Made by a program: the position numbers and the translations under genes. Below the pieces are notes generated by a model. The model was not told the origin of the DNA. It did not search any database and saw only the letters and a program-made list of their open reading frames with translations. From positions 13,888,001 through 13,952,000 of the forward strand of contig NC_134745.1 in NCBI RefSeq assembly GCF_050436995.1: a stretch of 64,000 bases of DNA. The letters are read 5' to 3'. Positions 1-11,600 of the stretch are shown here, in pieces; within the stretch, counting starts at the first letter, position 1, and every line of letters begins with the position of its first letter. Source of the stretch: Anticarsia gemmatalis. Lineage: Eukaryota > Arthropoda > Insecta > Lepidoptera > Erebidae.

Positions 1-757
1 TTTCGGTAGAAACTTAGCCTATTCCTTTATTTCTTCGATTCTTACTGTACAAACACTGAAAAACTTACCAGCTCCCAACACGAATCCAGCGACATTCCAA
101 ATCGGCGTCAGCGCAGTAGGCCTAACCCTGTACTCATTGATGAGCTCCTCGAACTTCTCCCTGTGCTTCTTCTCTTGCTCCCACATGTGTTGTATGAGAG
201 GCCCTTCTGCCGAGTTGCCGAGGACCGCCATCTGACCCGCGTAGATACGGTCTGCGCCGAGTTCGCCTGCATGGTCTACCCGGATTATTGAGTCTAACTG
301 GAAATAGAAAATAAGAAATAATGTAGCAAAGTTGACTTTGTAAGATGTTATACTAAACTGATTGGCAGTTGCTTAAAATCATAGCACTTATTGTAAAGTT
401 ATTTGAGCTTTTAAAAAATAGATATTAAACTATTTTAGCAGATTTTTGGAAGCTCGTTAGATTGACTTTCTTCTGTAATTTTATGAGGCCTTTTTGAGCC
501 AATTCTGGAAGAACTTTACTCACTTTTTAGTTAAAGCAAATATAGACCACACTGCTTAAGTGTCTATACTTAAAGATGAGGTCTTAGGACATAATATATT
601 CTTTGGGTTTCATAAGATAAAACTGCATTATTTTTATGATTTTTCTATAAACTTGTAAAATACTTACATGAGGATTCTTCTTCCAATAAGGCCTAGCACT
701 TGAGGACACGGTGCTGTGCGCGCCCCTGATCTGTTGCAGTAACGGCCGGCGCAACAT
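1..757 (-). CDS. COQ7: COQ7, 5-demethoxyubiquinone hydroxylase (partial, 3' end off left edge)
   Basis: Mitochondrial di-iron enzyme that hydroxylates demethoxyubiquinone in coenzyme Q synthesis (family knowledge). Two coding exons are seen on the minus strand: 757-668 (30 codons, starting at the ATG whose complement is 755-757) and 297-69, joined in phase 0. The first exon encodes MLRRPLLQQIRGAHSTV and looks like an Arg-rich mitochondrial presequence. The second holds IIRVDHAGELGADRIYAGQ, with the first metal-ligand glutamate in DHAGE, then a helix with QHMWEQEKKH, which carries the conserved ExxH motif. It continues RVRPTALTPIWNVAGFVLGAG, as in other COQ7 proteins. The donor at 68-67 (GTAAGT) shows that at least one more exon lies left of base 1, holding the second di-iron motif. 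The gene sits inside an intron of the oppositely oriented EGF gene. A candidate acceptor just before the ATG (766-767) suggests a 5'UTR intron. Identity is near certain; the 5'UTR structure is inferred. Confidence 0.93.
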
Positions 758-809
758 CTTGTGTTCTATAACAAATACATTATAATGTAATGTGTACTAT
801 TTGTTACAG

Positions 810-1791
810 GTATATGTTCACAAAAGTGTCTGAATGGGGGGAAGTGTATACAGAAGGATACGTGCGAGTGTCCTAAAGGATATTATGGATTGCGCTGTGA
901 ATTTTGTAAGTACAATATATTCATTTGCTACTAAAATGAGCAGTTTAAAGTTATTGCTGGATAATTCTAATGTGTGCTTGTGACAAACGGTAGTGATTGT
1001 TATGGTCACAAAGACGTAGGTTTGACTAACAGATAGGGTGTGTATTAGATTTTTTTAATTTCTATTTTGATATTATCTTTAGTAAGATTATCGATACTAT
1101 TTCGACGGGAATATCAGTCTGGCAACGCGGCTAGCATTAGGCCCATCTAACCATCCTTTCTTTTCTAGCAAAATGCGTGATCCCGTGTCTAAACGGCGGT
1201 CGGTGTAAGGGCGTGAACAAGTGCCGCTGCCCCATGGGGCTGGGCGGCAACCACTGCGAGGTGGGGCGGCGCGTGGGCGACTGCTCGTGCCGCGGCGAGG
1301 CGTGCGCGCAGCACGCGTGCCGCCACGGCCGCTGCGTGGCCGGGGCCTGCGTGTGCGAGCCGGGCTGGCGGGGCCGCTGGTGCCATCGCTCTACTGGTCA
1401 TTACTTTAGCTAAGCACTTGTAACTAGCTGATAAACACCCTCTGTCTTGCTGTCAAAGCTGATAGTGATGACGGAATTTGTAGGTCTTTGGTGGAAGAGC
1501 ATTGTACAAGTCACAGATGTGTAGGATATAGAGGAGACTTTCATAAGAGAATATCCACAGTGCTGTATATAATTAAAAAGTCAATTTTGTAGCAACATCA
1601 CTGACATTATTTTTGAAATTGTTTTCTATTTAAGAACTTCAACCTATATTGTGTTTCAACTATTTCAATTAATGTTTTACTACATTAAAAACAAAGCTTA
1701 TTCAGTAAATCTTAAAAATTTTATATTTAATCTGTGTTTTTATGCTACAGGATCTTCAGAGGAGTCTGGTGAATACAAGAGACCGCGATGA
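810..1791 (+). CDS. shf: shifted/WIF1-like secreted EGF-repeat protein, C-terminal exons (5' part off left edge)
   Basis: Three exons on the plus strand: 810-905, 1169-1396 and 1751-1791. They encode consecutive EGF-like repeats with the usual six-cysteine spacing: CLNGGKC...CECPKGYYGLRCEF, then CVIPCLNGGRCKGVNKCRCP and CRHGRCVAGACVCEPGWRGRWC. Short EGF repeats in this order at a C terminus fit WIF1/shifted, a secreted protein that in Drosophila aids Hedgehog movement through interaction with heparan sulphate proteoglycans (family knowledge). The WIF domain and signal peptide would lie left of the window. The last junction uses a weak donor (GTCATT at 1397). It joins to a 13-codon Arg/Lys-bearing tail ending EYKRPR and a TGA at 1789-1791, with AATAAA 24 bases further on. 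Without that splice the frame ends GHYFS at 1411-1413. The middle exon is very GC-rich. EGF repeats are certain; the assignment to shf rather than another EGF protein is probable. Confidence 0.72.
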
Positions 1792-1814
1792 AACAGAACA
1801 AGTTGACGATACTT

Positions 1815-1820
1815 AATAAA
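1815..1820 (+). terminator. poly(A) signal of the EGF-repeat gene
   Basis: AATAAA, 24 bases after the TGA of the proposed last exon, followed by T-rich DNA. Its closeness to the short tail exon supports the reading that exon 1751-1791 is real. Confidence 0.6.
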
Positions 1821-1849
1821 GATGTGATTTCTTTAATTTTATGAAAAAA

Positions 1850-3000
1850 TACTTTATATTTTGTAACATTAATAAATTAGTCATTTAGTTGTTAAGCTAT
1901 GCCACTTAGGTTATATGTATTTAGACTTATTATTATGCAATAATATAAAATAATAGAGATATAACATGGTCTTTTATTGGAAATTATTATACCTTATGAG
2001 CAACAACTAATCCAGATTTCATTTTTCTAACAATTCTAAATACTTTGGGCTTCACTTTGGCACCATGACAATTATAAATATTGCAGAAAAGATGATGTTT
2101 GAGATCTACTGTATGACATTCCCTGTATACACGTCTATAGCAAAATAGCTAGTCATAAGATACTATGAAATCATATACAATATTGGTTGGTTAACAATAT
2201 GGCATGTTTATTTCAAAAACAAGTACTGATTACTTAGAAAGAAGATCATAGTATAGAAATCCTATTTCCAGATTTGGTCTTGAGCCAAAAAGAGAATCAG
2301 ACACATAGGAAGTCAAATAATTTAGGCAATGAGATCTTAAAATATTGAAATCAGGTATATTATAACTTTTTTAAATATAAGCACCAACCAAAAGGGCTAA
2401 TATGAAATCAAACAACCACTGGACTTATGAAGCATATCCACACACATTCTTACCTACTTACTATTCTTACAGTCAGAGCCACAAAATTACTGTTAGTTAA
2501 TATAGTAATTATCTTTCGGAAATCCAGACTTTGATAAGATTGGTTATTAAAATCATAATATTAACAGTACAGTCAATAACTGCATAAAGTAAGAATGTCA
2601 TTTGTAAAGGTATTGCCAAAAGTTATGAAATATCAATAATGGTGTAGAGCTTTCTCTCATCAAAACTAGAAAAATAAAATTCATCACCTGTCTCTTTTTA
2701 AAACACTAGCACAATTTGCTTATCATCTTCAAGATAAGTTTTACAATGATTTTAGAAATAGTAAATAGACTAACATAACCTATTATAGTGGTAATTAATC
2801 CATTATCAAATGTAATCATTTCTAGACAATATCACTGTATGCTTGCAATAGTAGCTATATTAATTATATTCATCCAAAAAGATTTTGTTGTTACAACCGT
2901 AAGGAGGCCGTAGTTTCTATTTTCATGGAAAAACAGCCAGTGTTAAATAACCTCAAAGAAACGAATATAATAAACTATTTAGAAGTGTTTATAAAGGACT
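1850..3000. other. AT-rich non-coding stretch, likely COQ7 5'UTR intron
   Basis: No coding exon or family resemblance is seen on either strand. If the candidate COQ7 5'UTR exon at 3004-3120 is right, this whole stretch and the three EGF exons lie within the first COQ7 intron. Confidence 0.4.
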
Positions 3001-3003
3001 CAC

Positions 3004-3120
3004 CTTATTTCTATCACTAAAAGTAACTTATATGTTACGCAATCGATGATTATTTCGAGAATAACAAACACACAACACACAAATTCACAAAATTCAAGCG
3101 AAAATTTGTTTACAATCACC
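3004..3120 (-). other. COQ7: Candidate 5'UTR exon of COQ7
   Basis: On the minus strand this stretch ends in a textbook donor (AATAAG followed by GTGAGT, donor GT at 3003-3002). An acceptor (TTGTTATAG) lies 8 bases upstream of the COQ7 ATG. No other minus-strand coding exon is seen between them, so joining the two as a 5'UTR is the simplest reading. The 5' end is not defined by sequence alone. Confidence 0.4.
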
Positions 3121-3510
3121 AAACGTCAAATGAGTTGAAGAAAATTTCACTAGATGTCACTACGGTATGACGTGAAATGATCAATTTCGAAAATAAACTA
3201 GGGATTTTTCCTGAACATCTAGCACCACAGCGAGACAGGATAAATAAATATCAATATTTGACTGTGAAAATTGGTGAGTAAGATTGCTAAAATAAGCTAT
3301 TATTTACTTACAAAGATATGATTCCGGTCCCCCCTCAGGCAGAGGGGCGGTTTCCCTTTCCATGCGAAAATCACACCGCGCAGACTCGTACAAAATGGCG
3401 ACCCCTAGATATGAAGTTTATACGGTCTACATACCGCGCTTACCGATCGATAGTAATGGAGGACTTGGATTTTTCGGGGTCTCTCGTGCACTCCGTCAAT
3501 TTTGTGAATT
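3120..3510. promoter_or_regulatory. Probable bidirectional promoter between COQ7 and ewg
   Basis: The region separates a candidate leftward 5'UTR exon (COQ7) from a candidate rightward one (ewg). It is less AT-rich than the flanks, holds several CpGs, and has an initiator-like TTCAGTGT near 3510 on the plus strand. No clear TATA box is seen. This is inferred from position and composition. Confidence 0.4.
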
Positions 3511-3622
3511 CAGTGTCTGGCCGAGTGTAAATGTTTTAAAAAGTGTTGTTTTGAACGGGTTACATCACAGCAAGTTTTGAAGACTTCTAATTGGATTGCA
3601 AAATGAGTTTCAAATCACGCAG
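3511..3622 (+). other. ewg: Candidate 5'UTR exon of ewg with a short upstream ORF
   Basis: Starts at an initiator-like TTCAGT and ends at CACGCAG followed by donor GTGCGT at 3623. The matching acceptor is TTTTTGCCAG at 5544-5553. An ATG at 3603-3605 would open an eight-codon upstream ORF (MSFKSRRS) that stops just after the splice junction, ahead of the main ATG at 5630. The link to the ewg coding exons is inferred from orientation and splice signals. Confidence 0.45.
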
Positions 3623-5553
3623 GTGCGTACGCAGCCGTAGTCTTTCCATTCTGTCTGGGCCTGCTCGAACGCGCGACTCCCCTTCATGATGGCCATTCAT
3701 TTGGGCTTATCCTTTACGCCGCCGCAAAGAGCTTGCGTCATGTCATGCGTCTTCGAAACTGACCCGTTGCGGGCCACCATGCACCGTATAAACAAAACAT
3801 CAAACAAAATGCGTCATTGGTGTAAGATATTCTGCAACTATTCGCGCGGAAAAGGCATAAAATTGAAGCTTTCTGTAATAAGTGCATCTTAAAATTGCAT
3901 TCTACGAAATAATGATTCGGTGCATTTGTCATCTATTCTCATTTGTTCGGGAGTTCAGTGCATCTAGTTTAGGTACATAGACATTTTATAGAGAAGCACA
4001 AGTATTGATTTTTCACTGCTAGCTGCCTACACAATAGAATAGTCAGACATTTGTGCTATCTTAGTATATTTAGGGCTACGAATTGCCGATTTAGCTATTT
4101 CGTCTTTTGGGTGAAGGCTCATAAAACGCCGGCATGCAATTAATCAACTTTCGAGAGTCCAATAAGAAAGAATTTACACAAGAGTTATAGAATAGAGGTT
4201 CTCTATCTACATTTAATCAATACTTTCTGCTTAGACCAACCAAGACAATAGTCCTAGTAACACTTACAAGGTTATTGTGAGTACATAGTGTAATTTCTAT
4301 GTAAAAATATATAAATTTGGAGAATTAGAAAAGGTCAGAGGTCAGAGGCTTTGTACAAAATGGAGATTGTAAGATAACTTCATTACCTAACACTTGGGGA
4401 ATTATATTTAAACTAGAAATATGTGTCAGTAGAGAATTTGTTGGGGTATTGATTTTTTCACAGTTTGGGGTCAATGTATGACACATTGGGGATGTGAATG
4501 AAGCAAACATTTGGGGTGCATATTATTACAAAATTAATGATGCATAGATAATAACTGCTTAACTTTTTAATTTATACTTTCTGTATAATAAAAAAGCTAA
4601 TTGATTATGGAATACAGATTTTTCATCTTACTAGAATAGCCATATTGGAACTGAAAATCAATATTTTTTTGCTTGTGTAGTTTGATAACAAGTTTATTAT
4701 TTTATTTACTTCTGTATATAACAGTGATATCAGTTATCACATAAACCAGACATGTTAACAGCTGTTTTACTTGACTACACTTAGTAAAATAACAGGGCTG
4801 AAAGAACAATTATATTATTGATTTCTCAAGTTGTGTTAATGGTGGAACTTAGAACAACAATCTTTTGATCTGTTTATTGAATTGAATTGAATTTAATAAT
4901 GTTCTTCAATAAATAAGAAGTAATATTTTTTTACTCATGCTTTTTAAAATAAAAATACTTGCTACAATTGAACATAAATGATGATATTATGAGAAATAAT
5001 TCCTGCTTCCTGTTAAGACTGAAGTACTCTGTTTGTTTTATACATATATTTGAATATTATGAAGTAATGTTTATAATATTAAAACACATGGTATTTGAAA
5101 CAGCTTTTATTTACCAACACTGATAAGATTGTGATTGTTATATTTTACAACTTGCATGGTTTTCTGTTGACTCTTGGCTAGGGGGACATTATAGAATTTA
5201 TATCTAAAGACTATATATTTAAATTACTGGTTTGACTAACATAAGCACCCAGTAGTGGAATTCAATAATAATCTGATGAATAACTTAGAGAAATATATTT
5301 ATATCTCGAGTGTGTAGGTAGTTATGAAATTAAAGTTGTTCTGTGAGAGTACTAGTTCTAGCTTTTGCTATATAAATCATACTAATCTAAATAGAATACT
5401 TCATTATATGACCAATGTGAATTTCCTGTAAGGTTTAACCTATAACATCTCCTTATGGAAAAAGATTTACTTCAATCTTCCATGCTGATTAAGAGCTAAG
5501 CTTACTTCAAGAAAGTCAATTGCTTTTTATTTAATCTAGAACCTTTTTGCCAG
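3623..5553 (+). other. ewg: ewg 5'UTR intron (inferred)
   Basis: About 1.9 kb without coding exons. The first 250 bases are GC-richer with many CpGs, as expected just downstream of a promoter, and another initiator-like TTCAGTGC occurs near 3953. The rest is AT-rich and shows nothing I recognise. Confidence 0.4.
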
Positions 5554-5629
5554 GTCATAAAGTTGAAATTGTTTTGAAACCTGGTGGGCGCGGCGTAAGC
5601 GCACGCTCTTCAAAGTGGCGGAGACGCAG

Positions 5630-8600
5630 ATGGTCCTTGAGCTGAACGGGCAGGACGAGCCCGAAGACTACAACACCATGAACTCGGCTGTGAGCACCGA
5701 GTCCATGGACTTGGCTGAGGAAGTAAGTGATTGATGACGGTAACAGGAGGATAGAAACGGTTTCTTAGTGATAGTACTTGTAGGATTATAGTTTGTTGTT
5801 AAGATAGTAAAGACAGACTGGCATGTATTTTATTGAAATTATACAGGCTAAATTATCTGAGGGGCATTATTTAATACATATCTTCGAGACAATCAAGTAA
5901 CACAATAGAAACCAAATTTGTAAAGTAAGACAACTGATAATATTTTTAACTAGGCATTCATTATGTCTGGTTGAATACAATAAAATTTAATCCCTTAAAT
6001 TCTCTATAAAATCAGTAATCAATACTGATGATGTCTACTTTATTGGTTTTCATACGAACGAGACCGGAAGCGGGGACCATCGAGATTTCTTTTAAAGTAA
6101 GCATAAATGTGTAGTATATTCCGTGGACAACCACTTATTGTGGTGACGAACGATTTGGGGGCAAAATTTAACTCAAATACAGGAAATTGGCGAATTGGCA
6201 GTAGCTTCGGAAGCATGGAACGATATGGAAGATGGTTATAATGATTTTGTTACGATGTTTTGATGTGTTGTTCCTAGGACATGTCACAAGTGGACGGGTG
6301 TGGTCTGAGCGGCGCTTCCGATGAGGACGATGAGTGCGCCTCGTCGCCCGCCGGCTCCACGTACGATGACAGCGCAGATATTATTAAAAATGCTATGAGC
6401 GATGAAGTTACCAAACAGTTGGCAGCTGCTGGTGAGTCATAGACTTCGTGTGAATTTGTTTATCCAGATAAAGCTCAAAATTGTCTCTGATACTGTTCTT
6501 ATTGGCGCTGTTAAAGTTCAGTTTCGAGTCAGAATTCATAACTTTATTAACAGTGTGGAAATCGAACCTACAACTTCCGCGTGGTAGTCCGATGTGGTGA
6601 CCGCCCGAAACACTGCCTTTGAACTCATTGTAGGGTCAGATATCCAAAAACTGTCTCGAAAGAGTTTTTCAAATTTCTTGTTAAATAATATGCATGATGT
6701 TCAAAATAGAATCAAGCAGATGAGGATGCATGTTTGATGCGCAGGTCCGGTGGGCATGGCAGCGGCCGCGGCTATAGCGTCTTCAAAGAAACGCAAGCGA
6801 CCACACTCGTTTGAAACAAACCCTTCAGTCAGGAAGCGACATCAGAACAGACTGCTCAGAAAGCTTAGAGTAAGTTAATAAGACACCATTACGAAATTAT
6901 TTATTATAGTGATTATTCTTGAAGAAGGCGACGTCAAAGATAAGGCGAAGTGGAGGAAGGATTTAGGGAAAGCTTAACCCACCTTCATATATGACGAATA
7001 GTCAGGAAGAGAGAGATTCTTACCATATGTACAGTCTTGTAAATACATGAAGCAGTTTTATTCTGCTGTTCACAGTTCTATACTACAACTTTTTATTCAT
7101 AAATTCATTAACAATGACAACTCCCAGCAGCCTTTTGTCAACAAAATGCATAAATTAGATGTTCCAGTTATCAACTATTTCTTCGAAATCCCTAACTTTA
7201 TTCGCACCAAGCTAATGTTATTGTCGTCGTTTATCATCTCCATCAGCCGTACTCCTGGTATATGCATATTTTTCGTCTTCTGCGCATTAGCCTCTTCCTA
7301 TAATCAGACACAATTCTACAAATTGTTTAACATTATTTAGCAAACAATAGAAGAGTTCGCGACTCGCGTGGGTCAGCAAGCAGTGGTGTTAGTGGCGACG
7401 CCGGGCAAGCCCAACACTTCGTACCGCGTGTTCGGCGCCAAGCCGCTCGAAGACGTGGTGCGAAACCTTCGCTGCATGATCATGGAGGAACTAGAGAATG
7501 CACTCGCCCAACAGGTAAGTCGGTTTCTTACCTCGACACACGTATTTACACATTCTTCATTGTCGTAGTTGTTGGTTACAATAGGGATGTTTTTGGGTTA
7601 TAGAACAGAAATTCTAGTTAACTGACTAGAATTTCTCCAAAAAATTAAATATTTGACTCAAATATAAGGTGATTATGTTGAATTTGCGTGGATGTGTGAA
7701 AGGATATGAAAGGAGTGCGCAGAGTTGATGTTTGATTGAGAATAGAGGAGAAAGAGAACTTGTGGTACTTCCCTACTTGACGTAGGATAAGGTCGAAACA
7801 ATGATAATAAAGACTTAGTTTAAAAGTCCAGCAATAGTGGACTTAATGTAATGTAAGCTGCGATATCATCAACCCAATGTGCCATGAAATATGATAAAAT
7901 ACCTACATGGGCAATGTTTTATGACAATAAAGATAGACATCGTACAAAATCAAAATACCCAACATCCCTATTGATTGTAAAATTTGGCTCATTTTCAAAA
8001 TTCTATAGTCAATCAATAACTTAGGGTGTTTTCATATCGATCGATCGATTGGTCTGGAAACCTTTGTAAGAAGTAGGTATAACAATTATCTTGATCAGAA
8101 TTGGCATTTAACTTGGCTTTAAGTACGTTTAATTTTTTTTTCATCTTTTAAATGTAAACCCCCACGTCTCCCCTATGTGACTTCCATTTCCTGGTGTTGT
8201 GAAAACTTTTCTAAAATTTCTTTTATCAAAATTCTATCTTTGGATACCGTGACCATAACTTTCATTATGAAACAAAACTTCCCCACTCTAATTTCCTAGA
8301 AAATCTTGCTATAACAGTAAAAAGATACTCTAATTTCTTAGTAGATTTTCCAATATGAAAAAAGTGTTCATGGTAACCAAGGATAGAATTTAATGTGTAC
8401 CGAAATAATAATTGTTTACTCAGTAATTAAACGTGTTAAAATATTTATAACAGTTGCACGTTACGATTATTGACTAAACAATTTAAAGCCATGTCACATG
8501 ATGCGTAAAATATTCAAATATTCAATATTTCAAATAACTTAAAAATAAAACGATGTCACTGTTACATCGGGGCATTTGTTCTGTGAAGGGCCTTTTCTTA

Positions 8601-11600
8601 TTTACTTATCTGGAAGTATTCACCTTTTTAAATGACATCATATCATTGAGAAATAGGGTATAATAATATGATGATTTGTAGTTCGATGTTCGTGCACCTA
8701 CGTGCACGTGACCGTTACACTACGTATACGAACGAAAATTGAAAAAAAAAATACATCTTTTCGCACGTTAAATGCGATAGATTCTTGTGCCTTTGTAGTG
8801 GTACTCTCACAGTTAAAAAAGTAAACCATATTGCCATTCTGATCGCAAGGAAAGGTTTATCCAAACTTGTAGTATTATGACCGAATATACCTTTAACAAC
8901 GGGCGTACAAAATTCAAACTCTACGCGCTCAAAAGGTTTAGCTAGTGGTCAGTAGTGGTTAGTTAGCATCATGTGGCACGGCGCGGGTTGCGCGCGGGCG
9001 GGTGGCCGGACAGAGCTATATAACGAGCGTCAGTTCGGCCTGGGCGGGGGCCCGCAGGCGCCGCCGCCGCCGCAGGACGACCCGTCGCTGTTCGAGCTGC
9101 CGCCGCTCATCATCGACGGCATCCCCACGCCCGTCGAGAAGATGACGCAGGCGCAGCTGCGCGCCTTCATCCCGCTCATGCTCAAGTACTCCATGGGTGA
9201 GTCACAATCACAATACGTCACCACACTGACATACTACACTCTATTTTGTGCTAGAACAAACAAATAACAAAATGTCGATCTAAAAAGTAAAGCACTGATA
9301 ATTTAGCTTTGGTTTCGTAAAACACGACTTCCCCATTCACAAAACTATACAAGTCTCAAAACGACTTATGACTTGTAGGTCCTTTTTAATACATAATTAA
9401 AACCATTGACTTACGTGTAACCTTCAAGCATAGTCATACTAAATGATTGAAACAAGTAAAGATCAAAATGTGACGCATACGAAGGGTAACATGTACATTT
9501 CCATTACAAAACTTGTGATGTTTGAACAGTGCGCGGCAAGCCGGGGTGGGGCCGTGAGTCAACGCGCCCGCCGTGGTGGCCTAAGGACCTGCCATGGGCC
9601 AACGTTCGCATGGACGCCAGAACTGAAGATGAGAAACAGAAGGTTAGTCATAAATGATAAAAACTACATCAATGAAGGACTAAATTTGACATAAAAATAT
9701 AGTATAGGATTTAGATTTAGATACATACATAAAATGACTCCTTTATCCCGTAAGGATAGGCAGAGAGCGCCTCTTGATACGATCCTAACAAACTGTAAGA
9801 TTTAATCAGCAGGATATGAATCAAAAGACGACTGGAACAGTGGTCCTAGAGTGAAGTCGAGTCAAGACTGAAGTCTCTGTACAATATTTGATGACATAAT
9901 GGCTCCAAAATAAAGTATCTGATGTATTAAACTGTAACTTGATATTGACTTACTATTTTGTACCTTAGAGAATTAGGTATATAGGCAAGTAGGCAAACTA
10001 AAAAACTTCAGTAGGCAGTAATATATGAATGTTGTGTTATTCCAGATGTCATGGACCCACGCACTGCGTCAGATCGTGATCAACTGCTACAAGTACCACG
10101 GGCGCGAGGACCTGCTGCCCGCCTTCACCGAGGAGGACGAGAAAGGACCTCCCACACAACCCGTGAGTACATACACTAATACATTATATACCTCTAACGT
10201 TACGATATTATTATAAAAACATAGGACGTAAAATAATGCACAAATGTTGTATTAATAAAAACTATTAACTATCTGACACTACTTAGGCAGGATACTTAGG
10301 ACATTCTTTAGCTCAGATAATATGCACGTGTTCTTGTATTCTAATAGCTCTTCAATTCAACTCTTTCATTTGGAAAATTCAATGTTTTAAAAGATAAAAA
10401 TGAATATCATATTGGTACTTTTTTCATGCTAGACATTGGTCTCAAGTAAAAGTAATAATTAGGTTTAGCTTCTTACACACAGACAAAAGGTGTAAAGCCT
10501 GAAATGATTAAGAAAAAAAAATGCTCCATATATACAAATACTATATTATCACAAGAAAGAATGTGCCCTTCAACCTATAATATACAATACAAACTAATAC
10601 CGTAACAAAACAATACAATAAAAGAAATAATCGTATATATTTATCAGCAAGTAAATATGTAGTTAAGCCTATCGATTGAGACGTGACGTCAAACTGGCGA
10701 CATCGCTATGACGACTTGTAGTGGGCTCAAGGTCTTTACATAACTCATTTATAGGCTCGACAATCAATAAGTTTGCCTTAAACTTAGCTATGATAGATGA
10801 GAGATATTACAGGCATAATATCACGCTTGTTATACCTAAAAGGGTAGGTACAAGTGTATTAAACAACTGAGTTTTGACATTAACAATGTTATTCCATGTA
10901 ATTAGGGGTGAGTCGATTGCTATATACCAGGCACGTTACCAAACTCCGGATAGTTATTAGAATAATCAATATATGTAAATTAAATAAAGGATCGAACCAA
11001 GGACCTCGTGGTCTACAGATGGATATAATACCGATCCAAATTCTTTGATTATATACACAGCTAGCTTTCCGCCAGCGGCTTTGCCTGCGGGGAATTTTAT
11101 CACCTTCGGAGGGGATTTGCCAAAAATCCTCTCTTAGTGCTCCTCTCACATCCTAGGGAACCTTCCTATCCAATTTCAAATTTCTACGCTCTCAGTCACT
11201 CAGTAACGGAAGAGTTTATATATTATATATTGATAATCAATGTTTTAGGCACTCGTGTCTCCGTTTATAACAAAAAGATCGATTTCTCGTCTCAAAATAT
11301 TAGCTTGTTTACTCAGAGTGTTGATAGGGACGTTTTCGTACTTCCTTTTTCTACGCGTGATTATAAGTTCGCATGGCAACACCCACCAAGTGTTGCCATA
11401 GGAACACGAGAAATTGGGGGAATTTGAGATGAATAACAATGAAACATAATGACGAAGGAATGTATTATGTATGCCAGTAAGTTAATTATATACTAAGCTG
11501 AGTGTGGAAGTAATTATAATCGTTACAAAAGTGTTATATTGAATGTAAGCTCAGAGTAGAATCTTAAAAAGTAGGCAGTTTTTGTTTTGATAAAAAGCCG

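Noticed and set aside
7047..7340. 97-codon plus-strand ORF ending at the ewg exon 4 acceptor
   Set aside because: Intronic, AT-rich residues (Ile, Phe, Asn) and no homology. Its end coincides with the TAG of the TTTAG acceptor.
10985..11025. tRNA-like AGGATCGAACCAAGGACCTC
   Set aside because: Resembles a reversed T-arm, but no cloverleaf can be drawn around it. It fits a SINE-like or LINE relic better.
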